Assembly: GCF_019039105.1 (NCBI RefSeq)
Contig: NZ_JAHPIV010000004.1
Span: 186,001-250,000 of the forward strand
Direction of reading: 5' to 3'
From: Desertibacillus haloalkaliphilus
GTDB lineage: Bacteria; Bacillota; Bacilli; Bacillales; KJ1-10-99
Length of the DNA stretch: 64,000 nt
Shown: positions 1-8,240 of the stretch, piece by piece
Layout: the number at the start of each line of letters is the position of its first letter
Position numbering within the stretch: position 1 is the first letter of the stretch
Notes under the pieces: generated by a model
Told to the model about the DNA's origin: nothing
Databases searched by the model: none
What the model saw: only the letters and a program-made list of their open reading frames with translations
Program-made: the position numbers and the translations under genes

Positions 1-519
1 CCACATTATGGTATATCTTCCACATATAAAAGATTGGAAGAACAATCAGAACGGCAGTCATACACGGAACCATTGCCCCTAGAGTATTTTGCTGAACTAA
101 AGCCGTACGGATCATTCCATAATGAATAGAAGCGAATAGAATACTCACGAACAACGTAATTGTTGCTAACATTCTCGCTGTATGTTTTCGAACCATATAT
201 ATTTGTTCATCAGTCAACTCTTCTTTTTTGACAAACGGGATATTTACAAAGCCAAGGAATTCCTTTCCGGTTGGACGAATGATCAAAAAATAGTTAAGGG
301 TGAAGGTTAGCGCCAAAATAAAAGCATAAAGGATCAATAAACCAATGATGATTCCCTTTTCCCCCACGCGTCTGGTTCGCCTGCTAAGTTAAAATGGTGC
401 GGCACCTCATTCGGTAACTCACGATAATGGAATACACTGTATATAACCGTAAGTATTAAAACCAAAAACGCTAAAATATCAATTAACGGGTTATAATACT
501 TGTTAATTTTATCCCACAT
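1..519 (-). pseudogene. DUF1648 membrane protein, frameshifted and cut by the window edge
   Basis: The gene starts at 519 and runs off the left edge. The first frame gives an N-terminal membrane segment (about residues 12-31) followed by the DUF1648/SdpI signature region with HHFNLAGEPDAWG, then stops at 334. A second frame continues without a break from about 360 down to position 1 and encodes GIIIGLLILYAFILALTF, a soluble stretch with KKEELTDEQIYMVRKHTARM, and further membrane helices. The two frames join if one base is missing in the homopolymer run CCCTTTTCCCCC at about 355-365. Family knowledge: DUF1648 proteins are small multi-span membrane proteins, some of them immunity or signalling proteins. 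This is a real one-base deletion or a homopolymer sequencing error; the sequence alone cannot tell which. Confidence 0.75.
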
Positions 520-704
520 AATTTGTCACCTCTTTCTACAAAAACAACCAATACTGATCATTTGTAGTGAAATTATTATATGTCACTACCACTCATTTAC
601 TACCTTTATTCCCCATTACTAATACTTTTATCAAACAAACAATCATTACACTAATAGGACACATAAGAAGACATTTGCTACAATAAAAAGAGCGAGGTGA
701 ATTT

Positions 705-890
705 TCAACCAACGCCCTTCTTCTTGTTTTCCAGTTTCACATGTAATTCCTTAAAATTTTCGACCACATCAGGTAACGATAATTGTTCTGCTAATGACAT
801 CCCTTTTTGTATTGATGCCTTAGCTTGATCAAACAAGCTTGCTTTGATTTGTGCATCTGCTAGTGTATACCAGTAAAACCAGGCATCCAT
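705..890 (-). CDS. small TPR-like protein, downstream partner of the secreted protein
   Basis: This short ORF of 61 residues begins with the ATG directly after the TAG of the upstream gene (TAGATG), so translational coupling is likely. The sequence has the alternating small/aromatic pattern of a tetratricopeptide-type helical pair (YWYTLADAQIKASLFDQAKA, then a second helix with GMSLAEQL). It may be a short helper protein or the last piece of a longer repeat protein that has been lost. I do not recognise a named family. It has no independent ribosome binding site and could also be a chance extension. Confidence 0.4.
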   Translation of the reverse strand: MDAWFYWYTLADAQIKASLFDQAKASIQKGMSLAEQLSLPDVVENFKELHVKLENKKKGVG

Positions 891-1553
891 CTACGTTATC
901 TGGTCGTTGTGGTACTTTTCTATCTCTGGATAGTATTGGTCATAAAGCTCATCATCATGAACGAGCTGTTGCCCATCCCAGGTGAGAACATCTACAAAAT
1001 AAGTATCCGCGATATATCTTCTCCACACCGCTAGCCCAACATCTTCTTGGTTCCTTAATAGCTCCATCATATGATAGGACACTTTTGTTAACTTATTTAG
1101 CGAGGCGCTTTCCCATTTAAAAACTTCGAGTATATTTCCTGCTGAAGCACCAATGGTTACCCCAAATAGGTACTCCTTCGTACCATCACCTGTTATATCT
1201 GCAACTCCAGAATAATCTAATCCAACGCCTTGTGATGACGTTTCCCAAACCTTCTTCCATTCTCCTTTTACTTGCTTTACTATAATCGCTCCATACTGCG
1301 ATGGAGAAGGTTGTTGCTCTGCTTCAAGTTTATAGTTTATGATCACTTCTTTCTCCTCGTCATCGTCAAAATCAATTAGTTGAATCGGTCCCGTTGAGGC
1401 AGGTTGGTCAGGGCTTACTAGAAACGCATTTGCAGGTATCAACCCGTTCATTATTTTACTGATGTCTTCATTTACAGTTTCTTCTGCTGCTATAACCATT
1501 ACACATACATTCAAAAATACAGCTAGCAGGCTGATAAACATTGCTTTTCTCAT
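891..1553 (-). CDS. secreted VCBS/FG-GAP-like hypothetical protein
   Basis: The 220-residue protein has a clear Sec signal peptide (MRKAMFISLLAVFLNVCVMVIAAEE) and is probably exported. The mature part contains acidic Asp-rich loops (LIDFDDDEEKEVII and GVADITGDGTKEYLFG) that resemble VCBS/FG-GAP or EF-type calcium-binding repeats seen in Bacillus surface proteins. The start is supported by the sequence AAAAGGTGAT about eight bases upstream. It is transcribed toward 705 and abuts the small TPR-like ORF. The upstream region to 1893 is a divergent promoter region shared with the exporter gene. Its function is unknown. Confidence 0.7.
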   Translation of the reverse strand: MRKAMFISLLAVFLNVCVMVIAAEETVNEDISKIMNGLIPANAFLVSPDQPASTGPIQLIDFDDDEEKEVIINYKLEAEQQPSPSQYGAIIVKQVKGEWKKVWETSSQGVGLDYSGVADITGDGTKEYLFGVTIGASAGNILEVFKWESASLNKLTKVSYHMMELLRNQEDVGLAVWRRYIADTYFVDVLTWDGQQLVHDDELYDQYYPEIEKYHNDQIT

Positions 1554-1893
1554 CTATAATCACCTTTTACTTTTAAACGTTCAAAATCATTGTTCCCTAT
1601 ATGACTCTAATTAATTAAAAATCATTAGTATTTTGCTCTACATTAGAACGGTTTCTTTTACTAATCGAAAATCAGGTGTTAATATAAAACTATTCTTCTT
1701 AGGGAGAAAACAAGATAAAGTTTAATAGACAAGTACAAGAGAAAACATGCTATAAAACAGAGATAAAATCTTGAAATTGGAAAGAAGGGGAAGGCCTGAC
1801 AAAACAAATTGCTTGCCATCTTTCTATCATTCGATAAAATAACAGAATAGAATAACTTAAACTTGCATCAAGAGATAGAAAGGTGTATAAAAA
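1554..1893. other. divergent intergenic region
   Basis: This 340 bp AT-rich stretch lies between the leftward secreted-protein gene and the rightward exporter gene, so it must hold both promoters. Several TATAAT-like boxes are present, but I could not assign a convincing -35/-10 pair. I see no coding sequence or strong hairpin in it. Confidence 0.5.
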
Positions 1894-3111
1894 ATGGAAA
1901 AGAATACAACATGGAAACAACGTATTGGCTTAGCCATTATACTGAGCATGCTGGCAGTTTTAGGTCCTCTAAATATTGATATGTACTTACCTGCCTTCCC
2001 TGAAATTGGAGAAGATTTAACGGCTAGTGCTTCTCTCGTTCAAATGAGTCTTACGGCATGCCTCATCGGGCTTGCTGCTGGTCAACTCATTGTTGGCCCC
2101 ATTAGTGATGCACATGGACGTAGAAAGCCTCTCCTTATTTCAATTACATTATTTGCATTGTCTTCTTTATTATGTGCTCTAGCTCCAACCATTGAATTTT
2201 TAATAGCTGGACGCTTTTTACAAGGTCTAACTGCTTCAGCAGGAATTGTTATCTCACGTGCAGTCGTACGGGATATATTTAGTGGTAAAGAATTAACGAA
2301 GTTTTTTTCACTCTTGATGGTGATTAATGCGGTTGCTCCATTAGCGGCGCCAATCGCAGGGGGTGGAATTTTATGGTTCCCTTTTGCCAATTGGAGTACG
2401 ATTTTTTTATTTTTAGCACTTATCGGGATCATCATTGTTATTACGATTTACTATCGATTAGAGGAAACCCTACCTGTCGAAAAGCGGATGCCTAGCTCCA
2501 TCGGTCATTCATTTCGTACAATGGGCGATTTATTCAAAGATCGTTCGTTTATCGGGTATGCGCTCACACTAGGTTTCGTCCATGGAGGTAGCTTTGCTTA
2601 TGTGTCAGGGACGCCATTTGTATACCAAGACATTTACGGCGTATCCCCACAATTGTTTAGTATCCTGTTTGGTATTAATGGAATTGCTATTATTACGGGA
2701 AGCTTTTTAGTAGGGCGTTTAGCTGGAATTGTAGAGGAGAAGAGGATCTTACAAACCGGCGTAATCCTCTCCACTTGTGCGGCTTCATTTTTATTTGTGA
2801 TGGCTCTTATCGAAGGTCCACTTGCTCTTATCGTCATTCCGATATATATCTATATGACTGGTATGGGGATCGTGTTAACGAGCTCTTTTACCCTTGCGAT
2901 AGCCAAGCAAAGTCACCGGGCCGGAAGTGCGAGCGCCTTGCTCGGAATGCTCCCTCTGCTAATCGGTTCCATTGTATCCCCTCTTGCGGGAATAAATGAA
3001 GCTTCTGCTGTCCCAATGGGGACCATTATTTTCGTCACAACTCTTATCGGCACAACTGCATTATTTACATTAACAGAAAAAGCACAAGTTCAGCAGAAAG
3101 AAAAAAAGTAA
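1894..3111 (+). CDS. Bcr/CflA family drug resistance MFS transporter
   Basis: This 405-residue, 12-helix major facilitator of the DHA1 group exports small hydrophobic drugs in exchange for protons. The family signature is DMYLPAFPEI at the end of helix 1. Motif A follows between helices 2 and 3 (GPISDAHGRRKPLLIS), and a motif C-like PLAAPIAGGG sits in helix 5. The length matches Bcr/CflA proteins, which are normally 390-410 residues. A ribosome binding site AGAAAGGTG lies upstream of the ATG. The gene is monocistronic on the plus strand and ends at a hairpin shared with the converging HAD phosphatase gene. The substrate cannot be predicted. Confidence 0.9.
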   Translation: MEKNTTWKQRIGLAIILSMLAVLGPLNIDMYLPAFPEIGEDLTASASLVQMSLTACLIGLAAGQLIVGPISDAHGRRKPLLISITLFALSSLLCALAPTIEFLIAGRFLQGLTASAGIVISRAVVRDIFSGKELTKFFSLLMVINAVAPLAAPIAGGGILWFPFANWSTIFLFLALIGIIIVITIYYRLEETLPVEKRMPSSIGHSFRTMGDLFKDRSFIGYALTLGFVHGGSFAYVSGTPFVYQDIYGVSPQLFSILFGINGIAIITGSFLVGRLAGIVEEKRILQTGVILSTCAASFLFVMALIEGPLALIVIPIYIYMTGMGIVLTSSFTLAIAKQSHRAGSASALLGMLPLLIGSIVSPLAGINEASAVPMGTIIFVTTLIGTTALFTLTEKAQVQQKEKK

Positions 3112-3163
3112 ACATTAGAGCAACATTAAGTGTTTTATACGTCAGACATGTTGCCAATGCATA

Positions 3164-3207
3164 GGGCTGCCCCAGAGGTCAATTACCATCACCTTTTGGG
3201 ACAGCCC
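3164..3207. terminator. intergenic hairpin between converging genes
   Basis: GGGCTGCCCCA pairs with the later TGGGACAGCCC through a nearly perfect stem with one wobble. On the plus strand it is followed by a moderately T-rich stretch. It lies between the 3' ends of the exporter and HAD genes and probably ends transcription from the left. Its stem resembles the hairpins at 18277 and 32309. Confidence 0.7.
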
Positions 3208-3216
3208 TTCATTTAT

Positions 3217-3996
3217 TTATAAAAGGCCAACCATTTGAAGTCCATGTACAATGCCATCATCTTCCACTGATCTTGTAACATACTTTGCGACTTCTTTGAC
3301 TCTGTCTTTCCCATTCCCCATCGCCACACTATTTTTTACTGTGGAAAGCATCTCTATATCATTAAGTCCATCTCCAAATGCATATTGATGATCTTCTGGG
3401 ATACCTAGTTTTTCAACAATTTTTTCGATTCCTTTTGCTTTAGAACCGCCCTTAGGAAGAACATCGACTGAAACAGGATGCCACCTTATAAAATCAAAAT
3501 CATCAAAAGCCTGTTCATATTGTCCTTCCTCCCCTTCTAGACAAAAAAGTAGAGATTGATATAGTTCACGGCCCTTGTAATAACTGGGGTCATGTGTAGG
3601 AAAGCGATTGATGTTTAACGTAGCGATGCTCTCATCTATATAAGAATGCTCAGGGACATTAGCTTTCATATCTTCATGGTCCATGTAGACAATTGGATGA
3701 TTATTATGCATGGCAGCTTCAGTTAACTTTTCAATCGACGAGTGGTTTAACGAATTTGTGTAAATCACTTCACCATCTAAAACGACGTATTGTCCGTTAT
3801 AACTAATAAAGGTATGAATATCTAATTCTTTTCTTAGGTCCTCATACATGAAAGGAGCACGTCCAGTGGCAATACCTACAATATGTCCGTTTTCTTTTAG
3901 TTTGAAAATAGCTTCTTTTGTTGAATGTGGCAATTTTTTATCATGATCAAGCAAAGTTCCGTCAATATCAAAAAAGATTACGCTTTGTGGTGTCAA
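3217..3996 (-). CDS. Cof-type HAD-IIB hydrolase (YkrA-like)
   Basis: The 259-residue protein is a phosphatase of the haloacid dehalogenase superfamily, subfamily IIB, acting on small phosphorylated metabolites in the cytoplasm. Motif I is FFDIDGTLLDHD near residue 9, with the nucleophilic and acid/base aspartates. Motif II is the Thr in GIATGR near 42. The cap domain lies about residues 85-180. Motif III/IV is FGDGLNDIEMLSTV near 207, preceded by the Lys in GGSKAKGI. The start is TTG with AAGGGAAG upstream. It resembles B. subtilis YkrA in length and motifs, but the substrate is unknown. It stands alone, opposite the exporter. Confidence 0.85.
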   Translation of the reverse strand: MTPQSVIFFDIDGTLLDHDKKLPHSTKEAIFKLKENGHIVGIATGRAPFMYEDLRKELDIHTFISYNGQYVVLDGEVIYTNSLNHSSIEKLTEAAMHNNHPIVYMDHEDMKANVPEHSYIDESIATLNINRFPTHDPSYYKGRELYQSLLFCLEGEEGQYEQAFDDFDFIRWHPVSVDVLPKGGSKAKGIEKIVEKLGIPEDHQYAFGDGLNDIEMLSTVKNSVAMGNGKDRVKEVAKYVTRSVEDDGIVHGLQMVGLL

Positions 3997-4260
3997 CTTA
4001 TCTTCCCTTCCTTCGATTGTATTTTGAATCGTCTCTTACATAATGATTTTTACATTTCTAACGTCAATAATTACATTTATATTTTGATAATAATGATTAC
4101 ATCTTATAGCATGAAAACAGAAAAAGAATAAAGAATCTAACCTAAGAAGCGATCGCTATCGTTGTACAACCGCTCTTTTATTCCTAATCAATTTCAACAG
4201 AAGGGTCAACATAAATGATTGTACTTGTCCCTTTTTATCTACCCACGTATAGCATCTTAC

Positions 4261-4929
4261 TTACCAAAGATTCCACGGATACTCATTTGGTGGCTGAGAA
4301 TTTATTTCGGTTTTTTCTTTTTTGGTCGGATGATCAAGAGCTAGTTTCTGTGACCATAAAGCAATTTGCTGACCAGGTTGGTTCACTTCTACCCCATACT
4401 TTTGATCTCCGTAAAGTGGACAATCTTGAGAAGCTAGTTGAACACGTATTTGGTGTGGTCGACCGGTGTGAAGCCGAATCGAAAGAAGACTCAATCCTTT
4501 CTTAGATCCGATCAATTCATAGTCCATGACCGCTTTCTTAGCTTTTTTATGATGAGATGATGTCGTGTACACTTTATTTTCCTGGTGATTTTTTACTAGA
4601 AAATCTTCTAATCTATCACGATCTTTTGCAGGACGGCCCCGTACTACAGCTAAATACCTTTTTTGTATGTTTTTTCTCCGAATCGCATCTGATAACCGCG
4701 CTGCAGCTTTAGAGGTTTTTGCAAACACCATAACCCCTCCGACAGGTCGATCCAGACGTTGGACAAGCCCAAGGTAAACATTCCCAGGCTTCTGGTAACG
4801 AATTCTCAAATCCTCTTTTAGGAAAGTAAGTAAATCTTGACTTTTCGATCGATCCTCTTGTACTGGAATATTAACTGGTTTCTCTACAAAAAGTAAATGA
4901 TTGTCCTCGTAAAGGATAGGAACTTGCAT
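4261..4929 (-). CDS. RluA-family RNA pseudouridine synthase
   Basis: The 222-residue enzyme would convert specific uridines in rRNA or tRNA to pseudouridine. The catalytic aspartate is in QRLDRPVGGVMVFAKT near residue 60, equivalent to the HRLDxxTSG motif of RluA enzymes. The later HTGRPHQIRVQLA motif near residue 155 is also typical. It has no N-terminal S4 domain and is at the short end of the family, like the small YjbO/YlyB-type paralogues. The ATG is preceded by AAGGAG at a rather long spacing. The RNA target cannot be inferred. Confidence 0.88.
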   Translation of the reverse strand: MQVPILYEDNHLLFVEKPVNIPVQEDRSKSQDLLTFLKEDLRIRYQKPGNVYLGLVQRLDRPVGGVMVFAKTSKAAARLSDAIRRKNIQKRYLAVVRGRPAKDRDRLEDFLVKNHQENKVYTTSSHHKKAKKAVMDYELIGSKKGLSLLSIRLHTGRPHQIRVQLASQDCPLYGDQKYGVEVNQPGQQIALWSQKLALDHPTKKEKTEINSQPPNEYPWNLW

Positions 4930-5134
4930 AGCTATTAAAATCTCCTTCTATTCATTCTATATTTAAATGATAACATACTAGGCGCGAGAACTATCAACCA
5001 TGAATAATGACATACCGCAACCATTAGAATAAGATAAAAAGACATTTTAAAGGTTAGCTTTAAACTCTTCACATTCACAATAAAAAATGCTTTTAACATA
5101 TTCAATTCGCTCTTCCACAATTGCCATCTCTATT

Positions 5135-5185
5135 AAAAAATCGGGTGTGTTTTATGAGGTGATTTTATCCTCATACGACACACCC
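5135..5185 (-). terminator. rho-independent terminator
   Basis: On the minus strand, GGGTGTGTCGTATGAGG pairs with CCTCATAAAACACACCC (two mismatches in a 17-bp stem) and is followed by GATTTTTT. It lies about 110 bp downstream of the membrane-protein gene and ends the MarR-CBO0543 transcript. The rest of 4930-5294 shows no convincing gene. Confidence 0.8.
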
Positions 5186-5294
5186 AAAGCTTTGTCCTGC
5201 TACACTGTCTCAAGAATAAAATCACAACTTACTTCAATAAGTGTTCAGCTTTACATATTCAAGAGGTCGTTTTAAATGCTTGTCCGTTCATCAA

Positions 5295-5834
5295 TCAATA
5301 TATTGAGTCCTGCTCTTGCAATGGTGTTCCAACATGTATCTGTTCAATGTTAGCTCTCTCTAATTGAAATTCCTCTTTAAAGAACCATCGGTAAAATATA
5401 CGTGAAAAATAAAACGCCACACCCATGGTAATAAAACTCCAATACCACCTCCATTTGACATAATGAATAAGATTCGTGTACCGTTCCGCTACTACTTCAC
5501 CTAATGTTAATAAGCCTGTGAGAAGCAAATAATAAAGTGATTTTTTTAACCGGCTCCCATACTCTGGATAATTCACATTAAAGATGGCACATATGGTAGG
5601 GTAGATAAAATACTCAAATGAAAAACTCGATTTATTTGCTTTATGAAAAAACAACCTCACTGGATATTTTATTAGGCCTTTTTCGACGACCATCAAACCG
5701 AATACCCAAGTAATGAGCTGCTTAAATAAAAAGGCTAGTATTCCATGTCTCACTTTTTCCTTAGGTACAAATTTAAACAGTAACACAATCGTCATACACC
5801 ATACGAAAATCAAAACACTTTTGTCTCTAAACAT
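5295..5834 (-). CDS. CBO0543-type membrane protein
   Basis: The roughly 179-residue integral membrane protein has about four to five hydrophobic segments. Conserved-looking elements are the YPVRLFFHKANKSSFSFEYF stretch, FNVNYPEYG, and the aromatic VVAERYTNLIHYVKW region with WRWYWS. I recognise this pattern from the CBO0543 family found in many Bacillus and Clostridium species, whose function is unknown. The start was moved to the third codon, where GGAGG sits six bases upstream. It lies 20 bp after the MarR gene and probably shares its transcript, so the regulator may control it. Confidence 0.7.
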   Translation of the reverse strand: MFRDKSVLIFVWCMTIVLLFKFVPKEKVRHGILAFLFKQLITWVFGLMVVEKGLIKYPVRLFFHKANKSSFSFEYFIYPTICAIFNVNYPEYGSRLKKSLYYLLLTGLLTLGEVVAERYTNLIHYVKWRWYWSFITMGVAFYFSRIFYRWFFKEEFQLERANIEQIHVGTPLQEQDSIY

Positions 5835-5854
5835 TTTCAACCTCCTTATGAGAC

Positions 5855-6343
5855 CTAGGCATACCCATAATTGTCTACGTTTGCACTGAGAACTTTTCTG
5901 AAGTCTTTTCCTTTATGTACATCTAATATTCTCTGGCCATACTCTAAAAAGTTTAAAACCTCTTCCTCTGATAAGTGACTCATGTCAAAGGGAAAATTCT
6001 CTTCTTCCTTAACAATGTTCAATAACTTGTCAAACAGCACCAGTCCATTGCTTGTAATTGAAACCTGTTTGTACCTTGGTCGGCTTTTATTTATTTCAAC
6101 GCTAATCAGCCCTTTTTCTTTTAAAGGTTTAAGAAGCCTAGTTACGGTCGAACTATGCCAACAGCCTAATTCACCAATTTCTGTAGGAGTCAGTGCTTGT
6201 TTATTTGCCTGCAGCAAAAATAATACGTGTTGTTGGGCAGGGGACACGTTAAACTTCTTTCCTATATCTGACCAGTGATCTTCCATACAGAAATATAAAG
6301 CCCTAACCATCAATAACATTTGTTGTTTAAGTAAATAATTCAA
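5855..6343 (-). CDS. MarR family transcriptional regulator (ScoC/Hpr-like)
   Basis: This 162-residue winged-helix regulator has its recognition helix at about residues 55-75 (PTEIGELGCWHSSTVTRLLK) and a wing with SRPRYKQVSIT. The layout resembles ScoC/Hpr-type MarR proteins more than the ligand-sensing drug-resistance MarRs. The start is TTG with GAGGATGG upstream. It is the first gene of a two-gene unit with the CBO0543-type membrane protein. MarR proteins commonly repress their own operon, so autoregulation is likely, but no clear operator palindrome was seen. Confidence 0.8.
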   Translation of the reverse strand: MNYLLKQQMLLMVRALYFCMEDHWSDIGKKFNVSPAQQHVLFLLQANKQALTPTEIGELGCWHSSTVTRLLKPLKEKGLISVEINKSRPRYKQVSITSNGLVLFDKLLNIVKEEENFPFDMSHLSEEEVLNFLEYGQRILDVHKGKDFRKVLSANVDNYGYA

Positions 6344-6440
6344 AATAGACCATCCTCACTTGTATATACAATTGTAACTACAAGTAATATTCTTACCAAG
6401 CATTGGTTATTTATTCATGCCCTCATCTAATTAGAAGAAC

Positions 6441-6486
6441 AAAAAAAGTGACTCTATAACGCTTTGCGAAATAAAGTCACTTTATT
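6441..6486 (-). terminator. rho-independent terminator
   Basis: AAAGTGACT at 6445 pairs perfectly with AGTCACTTT at 6475-6483. On the minus strand it is followed by a run of Ts. It lies 24 bp downstream of the CysJ-like reductase gene. Confidence 0.85.
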
Positions 6487-6509
6487 CTACGGAATCTACT
6501 TTTCATTAA

Positions 6510-7691
6510 TTAATAAACATCACGCTGGTAACGTTTTTGTTTTTGCATATCATTTAGATATTCTTCAGCAGCCTCTCTACTCATGGAGCCTTCTTTTTCA
6601 ATAATGTCAATCAGCGTATTATGAACGTCCTTGGCCATATATTGCTTATCGCCACAAACATAGAAGTATGCTCCGTTTTCTAACCACTCAAACAACTCTT
6701 TACTGTTTTCAAGCATTTTATGCTGTACATATACTTTTTGCTCAGTATCACGAGAGAACGCAGCGTCCAATTTAGTTAACACACCGTCCTCTTGGTATTT
6801 CTCTAATTCATCTTGGTAAAGGAAATCAGTCGCTGAATATTGGTCCCCAAAGAATAACCAAGATTTCCCTTTCGCGTCGTTTACTGTGCGTTCTTGAACA
6901 AACGAACGGAATGGCGCAATCCCCGTACCTGGTCCAACCATAATAATATCCGTTTCTTGCGATTCTGGTAAGAAGAAATGCTTATTAGGTTGAACAAATA
7001 CTGGAAGTGTATCACCAACATCAAGGCGCTCAGCGCATAACACAGAACAAACGCCCTTTCGCTCACGCCCGTGAGCCGTATAACGAACCGCCCCGATCGT
7101 TAAGTGAACTTCACCTGGGTTAGCAGCTAAGCTGCTAGCGATGGAATATAAGCGTGGTGGCATTTTTCTTAATAATGAAACAACCTCTTGGACTGACACA
7201 TTCCATGGCCCAAAATCACGTAACAAATCAAGTACATCACGTCCATCGATATACTCTTTCAATTGATCGGCATTTTCCACGGCCACGAGTGATTGCAACT
7301 CTTCATTAGTTGTTAATTCCGCTGCTTGTTTTAAAATTTTCTTCGTTAATAACGTAATTTCAAAATACGTTGTTAACGCTTCCTTCAGTGGCAGTGTGTC
7401 ACCTTGCTTATTTATTGTAACCGACGCAGTTGGATCCCATTTCATTTCATCAATAAGGGCATGTACTAGTTCTGGATCATTCTCAGGTATGATTCCAAGG
7501 CAATCACCAGGAACATATGAAAAGCCTGATCCTTCTAACGATAGCTCAAGGTGCATCGTTTCTTTGCTAGAACCAGGTCCATTTAAATTTTTAAGCTCCA
7601 ATACTTTTGCTTGAAATGGATTTTTTCTTGAATATGTTGGCGTAATCATTTCTTTAGCTTTCTCAGGATTTTCTGCTACATTATTTTGCAT
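6510..7691 (-). CDS. CysJ-like FAD/NADPH reductase lacking the flavodoxin domain
   Basis: The protein of about 393 residues matches the C-terminal two-thirds of the sulfite reductase flavoprotein. It has an FAD-binding domain with the connecting helical insert (about 30-230; RLYSIASS near 178 and GVCSVL for flavin contacts) and an NADPH-binding domain with GPGTGIAPFRSF near 255. It ends in RDVY, the C-terminal aromatic cap seen in CysJ. The FMN-binding flavodoxin domain (about 200 residues) is absent. No cysI or flavodoxin gene is adjacent, so it must use a separate electron carrier or another acceptor. The start was set at the ATG with GAGGTG upstream, three codons inside the longest frame. 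It may be a ferredoxin/flavodoxin NADP reductase rather than a sulfite reductase subunit. Confidence 0.85.
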   Translation of the reverse strand: MQNNVAENPEKAKEMITPTYSRKNPFQAKVLELKNLNGPGSSKETMHLELSLEGSGFSYVPGDCLGIIPENDPELVHALIDEMKWDPTASVTINKQGDTLPLKEALTTYFEITLLTKKILKQAAELTTNEELQSLVAVENADQLKEYIDGRDVLDLLRDFGPWNVSVQEVVSLLRKMPPRLYSIASSLAANPGEVHLTIGAVRYTAHGRERKGVCSVLCAERLDVGDTLPVFVQPNKHFFLPESQETDIIMVGPGTGIAPFRSFVQERTVNDAKGKSWLFFGDQYSATDFLYQDELEKYQEDGVLTKLDAAFSRDTEQKVYVQHKMLENSKELFEWLENGAYFYVCGDKQYMAKDVHNTLIDIIEKEGSMSREAAEEYLNDMQKQKRYQRDVY

Positions 7692-8179
7692 AACATTCAC
7701 CTCACAAAGTTTTATAAAAACAGTAAACTACTTTACTTAGTAGTTATTCACTAATGAAAATTAAAACTCATTATAATGTTTCTTTACTTTATATAGAAAA
7801 TTAGGAATATTCATACAGGTTAAGTTCTCTTAGGGAATAGTTGGCGTGCGACTAAAGGTGAATATCAGTTACAGAACCTCATCATATCGCCTCAAAGAAA
7901 CATGGGGACGAATCCTACACCATTTTCCTCAGCTTATTATACCCTGTATGACTTTACCTATTGGTATTATACATTAAGAATAGCATACAAAAAGAAAAAT
8001 ATGTTGTGTTTTTTCTCACAAATTCATAAAAACCAAAATTTTTCAACCTAAACGTATTGTTGATTATGCTCTCCCACATTGATAACAACGTTTCTATACC
8101 TTATAAACACAATTTCTCCTTCAAAAATGGTAAGAAACAAAAATAACTATGTATTCATCGTTTTCTATAAACAAAACCA
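7692..8179. other. long intergenic region
   Basis: About 490 bp lie upstream of the reductase gene. It is AT rich and contains TATAAT-like boxes on the minus strand around 7933-7945 and 7968-7973, which could be the reductase promoter. I checked for an S-box or T-box leader signature and found none. No coding sequence is supported. Confidence 0.4.
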
Positions 8180-8229
8180 TTCACATAAAAACCTCTTACG
8201 AACCTAATCGTAAGGGGCCTTTATGTGAA
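8180..8229 (-). terminator. terminator hairpin after the hydrolase gene
   Basis: TTCACATAAA at 8180 pairs perfectly with TTTATGTGAA at 8220, and the inner CTCTTACGA pairs with TCGTAAGGG, giving a long stem of over 20 bp. It begins 11 bp after the hydrolase stop codon. The minus strand continues with a T-rich stretch. Confidence 0.8.
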
Positions 8230-8240
8230 AGATGATCCGC

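Noticed and set aside
4935-5120. 61-residue minus-strand open frame
   Set aside because: It has a hydrophobic composition typical of AT-rich noncoding DNA, no ribosome binding site and no recognised motif.
7692-7980. Possible S-box or T-box leader upstream of the CysJ-like gene
   Set aside because: I compared the strand with the SAM-I and T-box core sequences and found no match.
8004-8021. TTGTG-N8-CACAA dyad resembling a Rex redox operator
   Set aside because: The spacing fits, but the inner AA/TT positions do not match, and the site lies about 300 bp from the nearest start codon with no redox-type gene clearly downstream.
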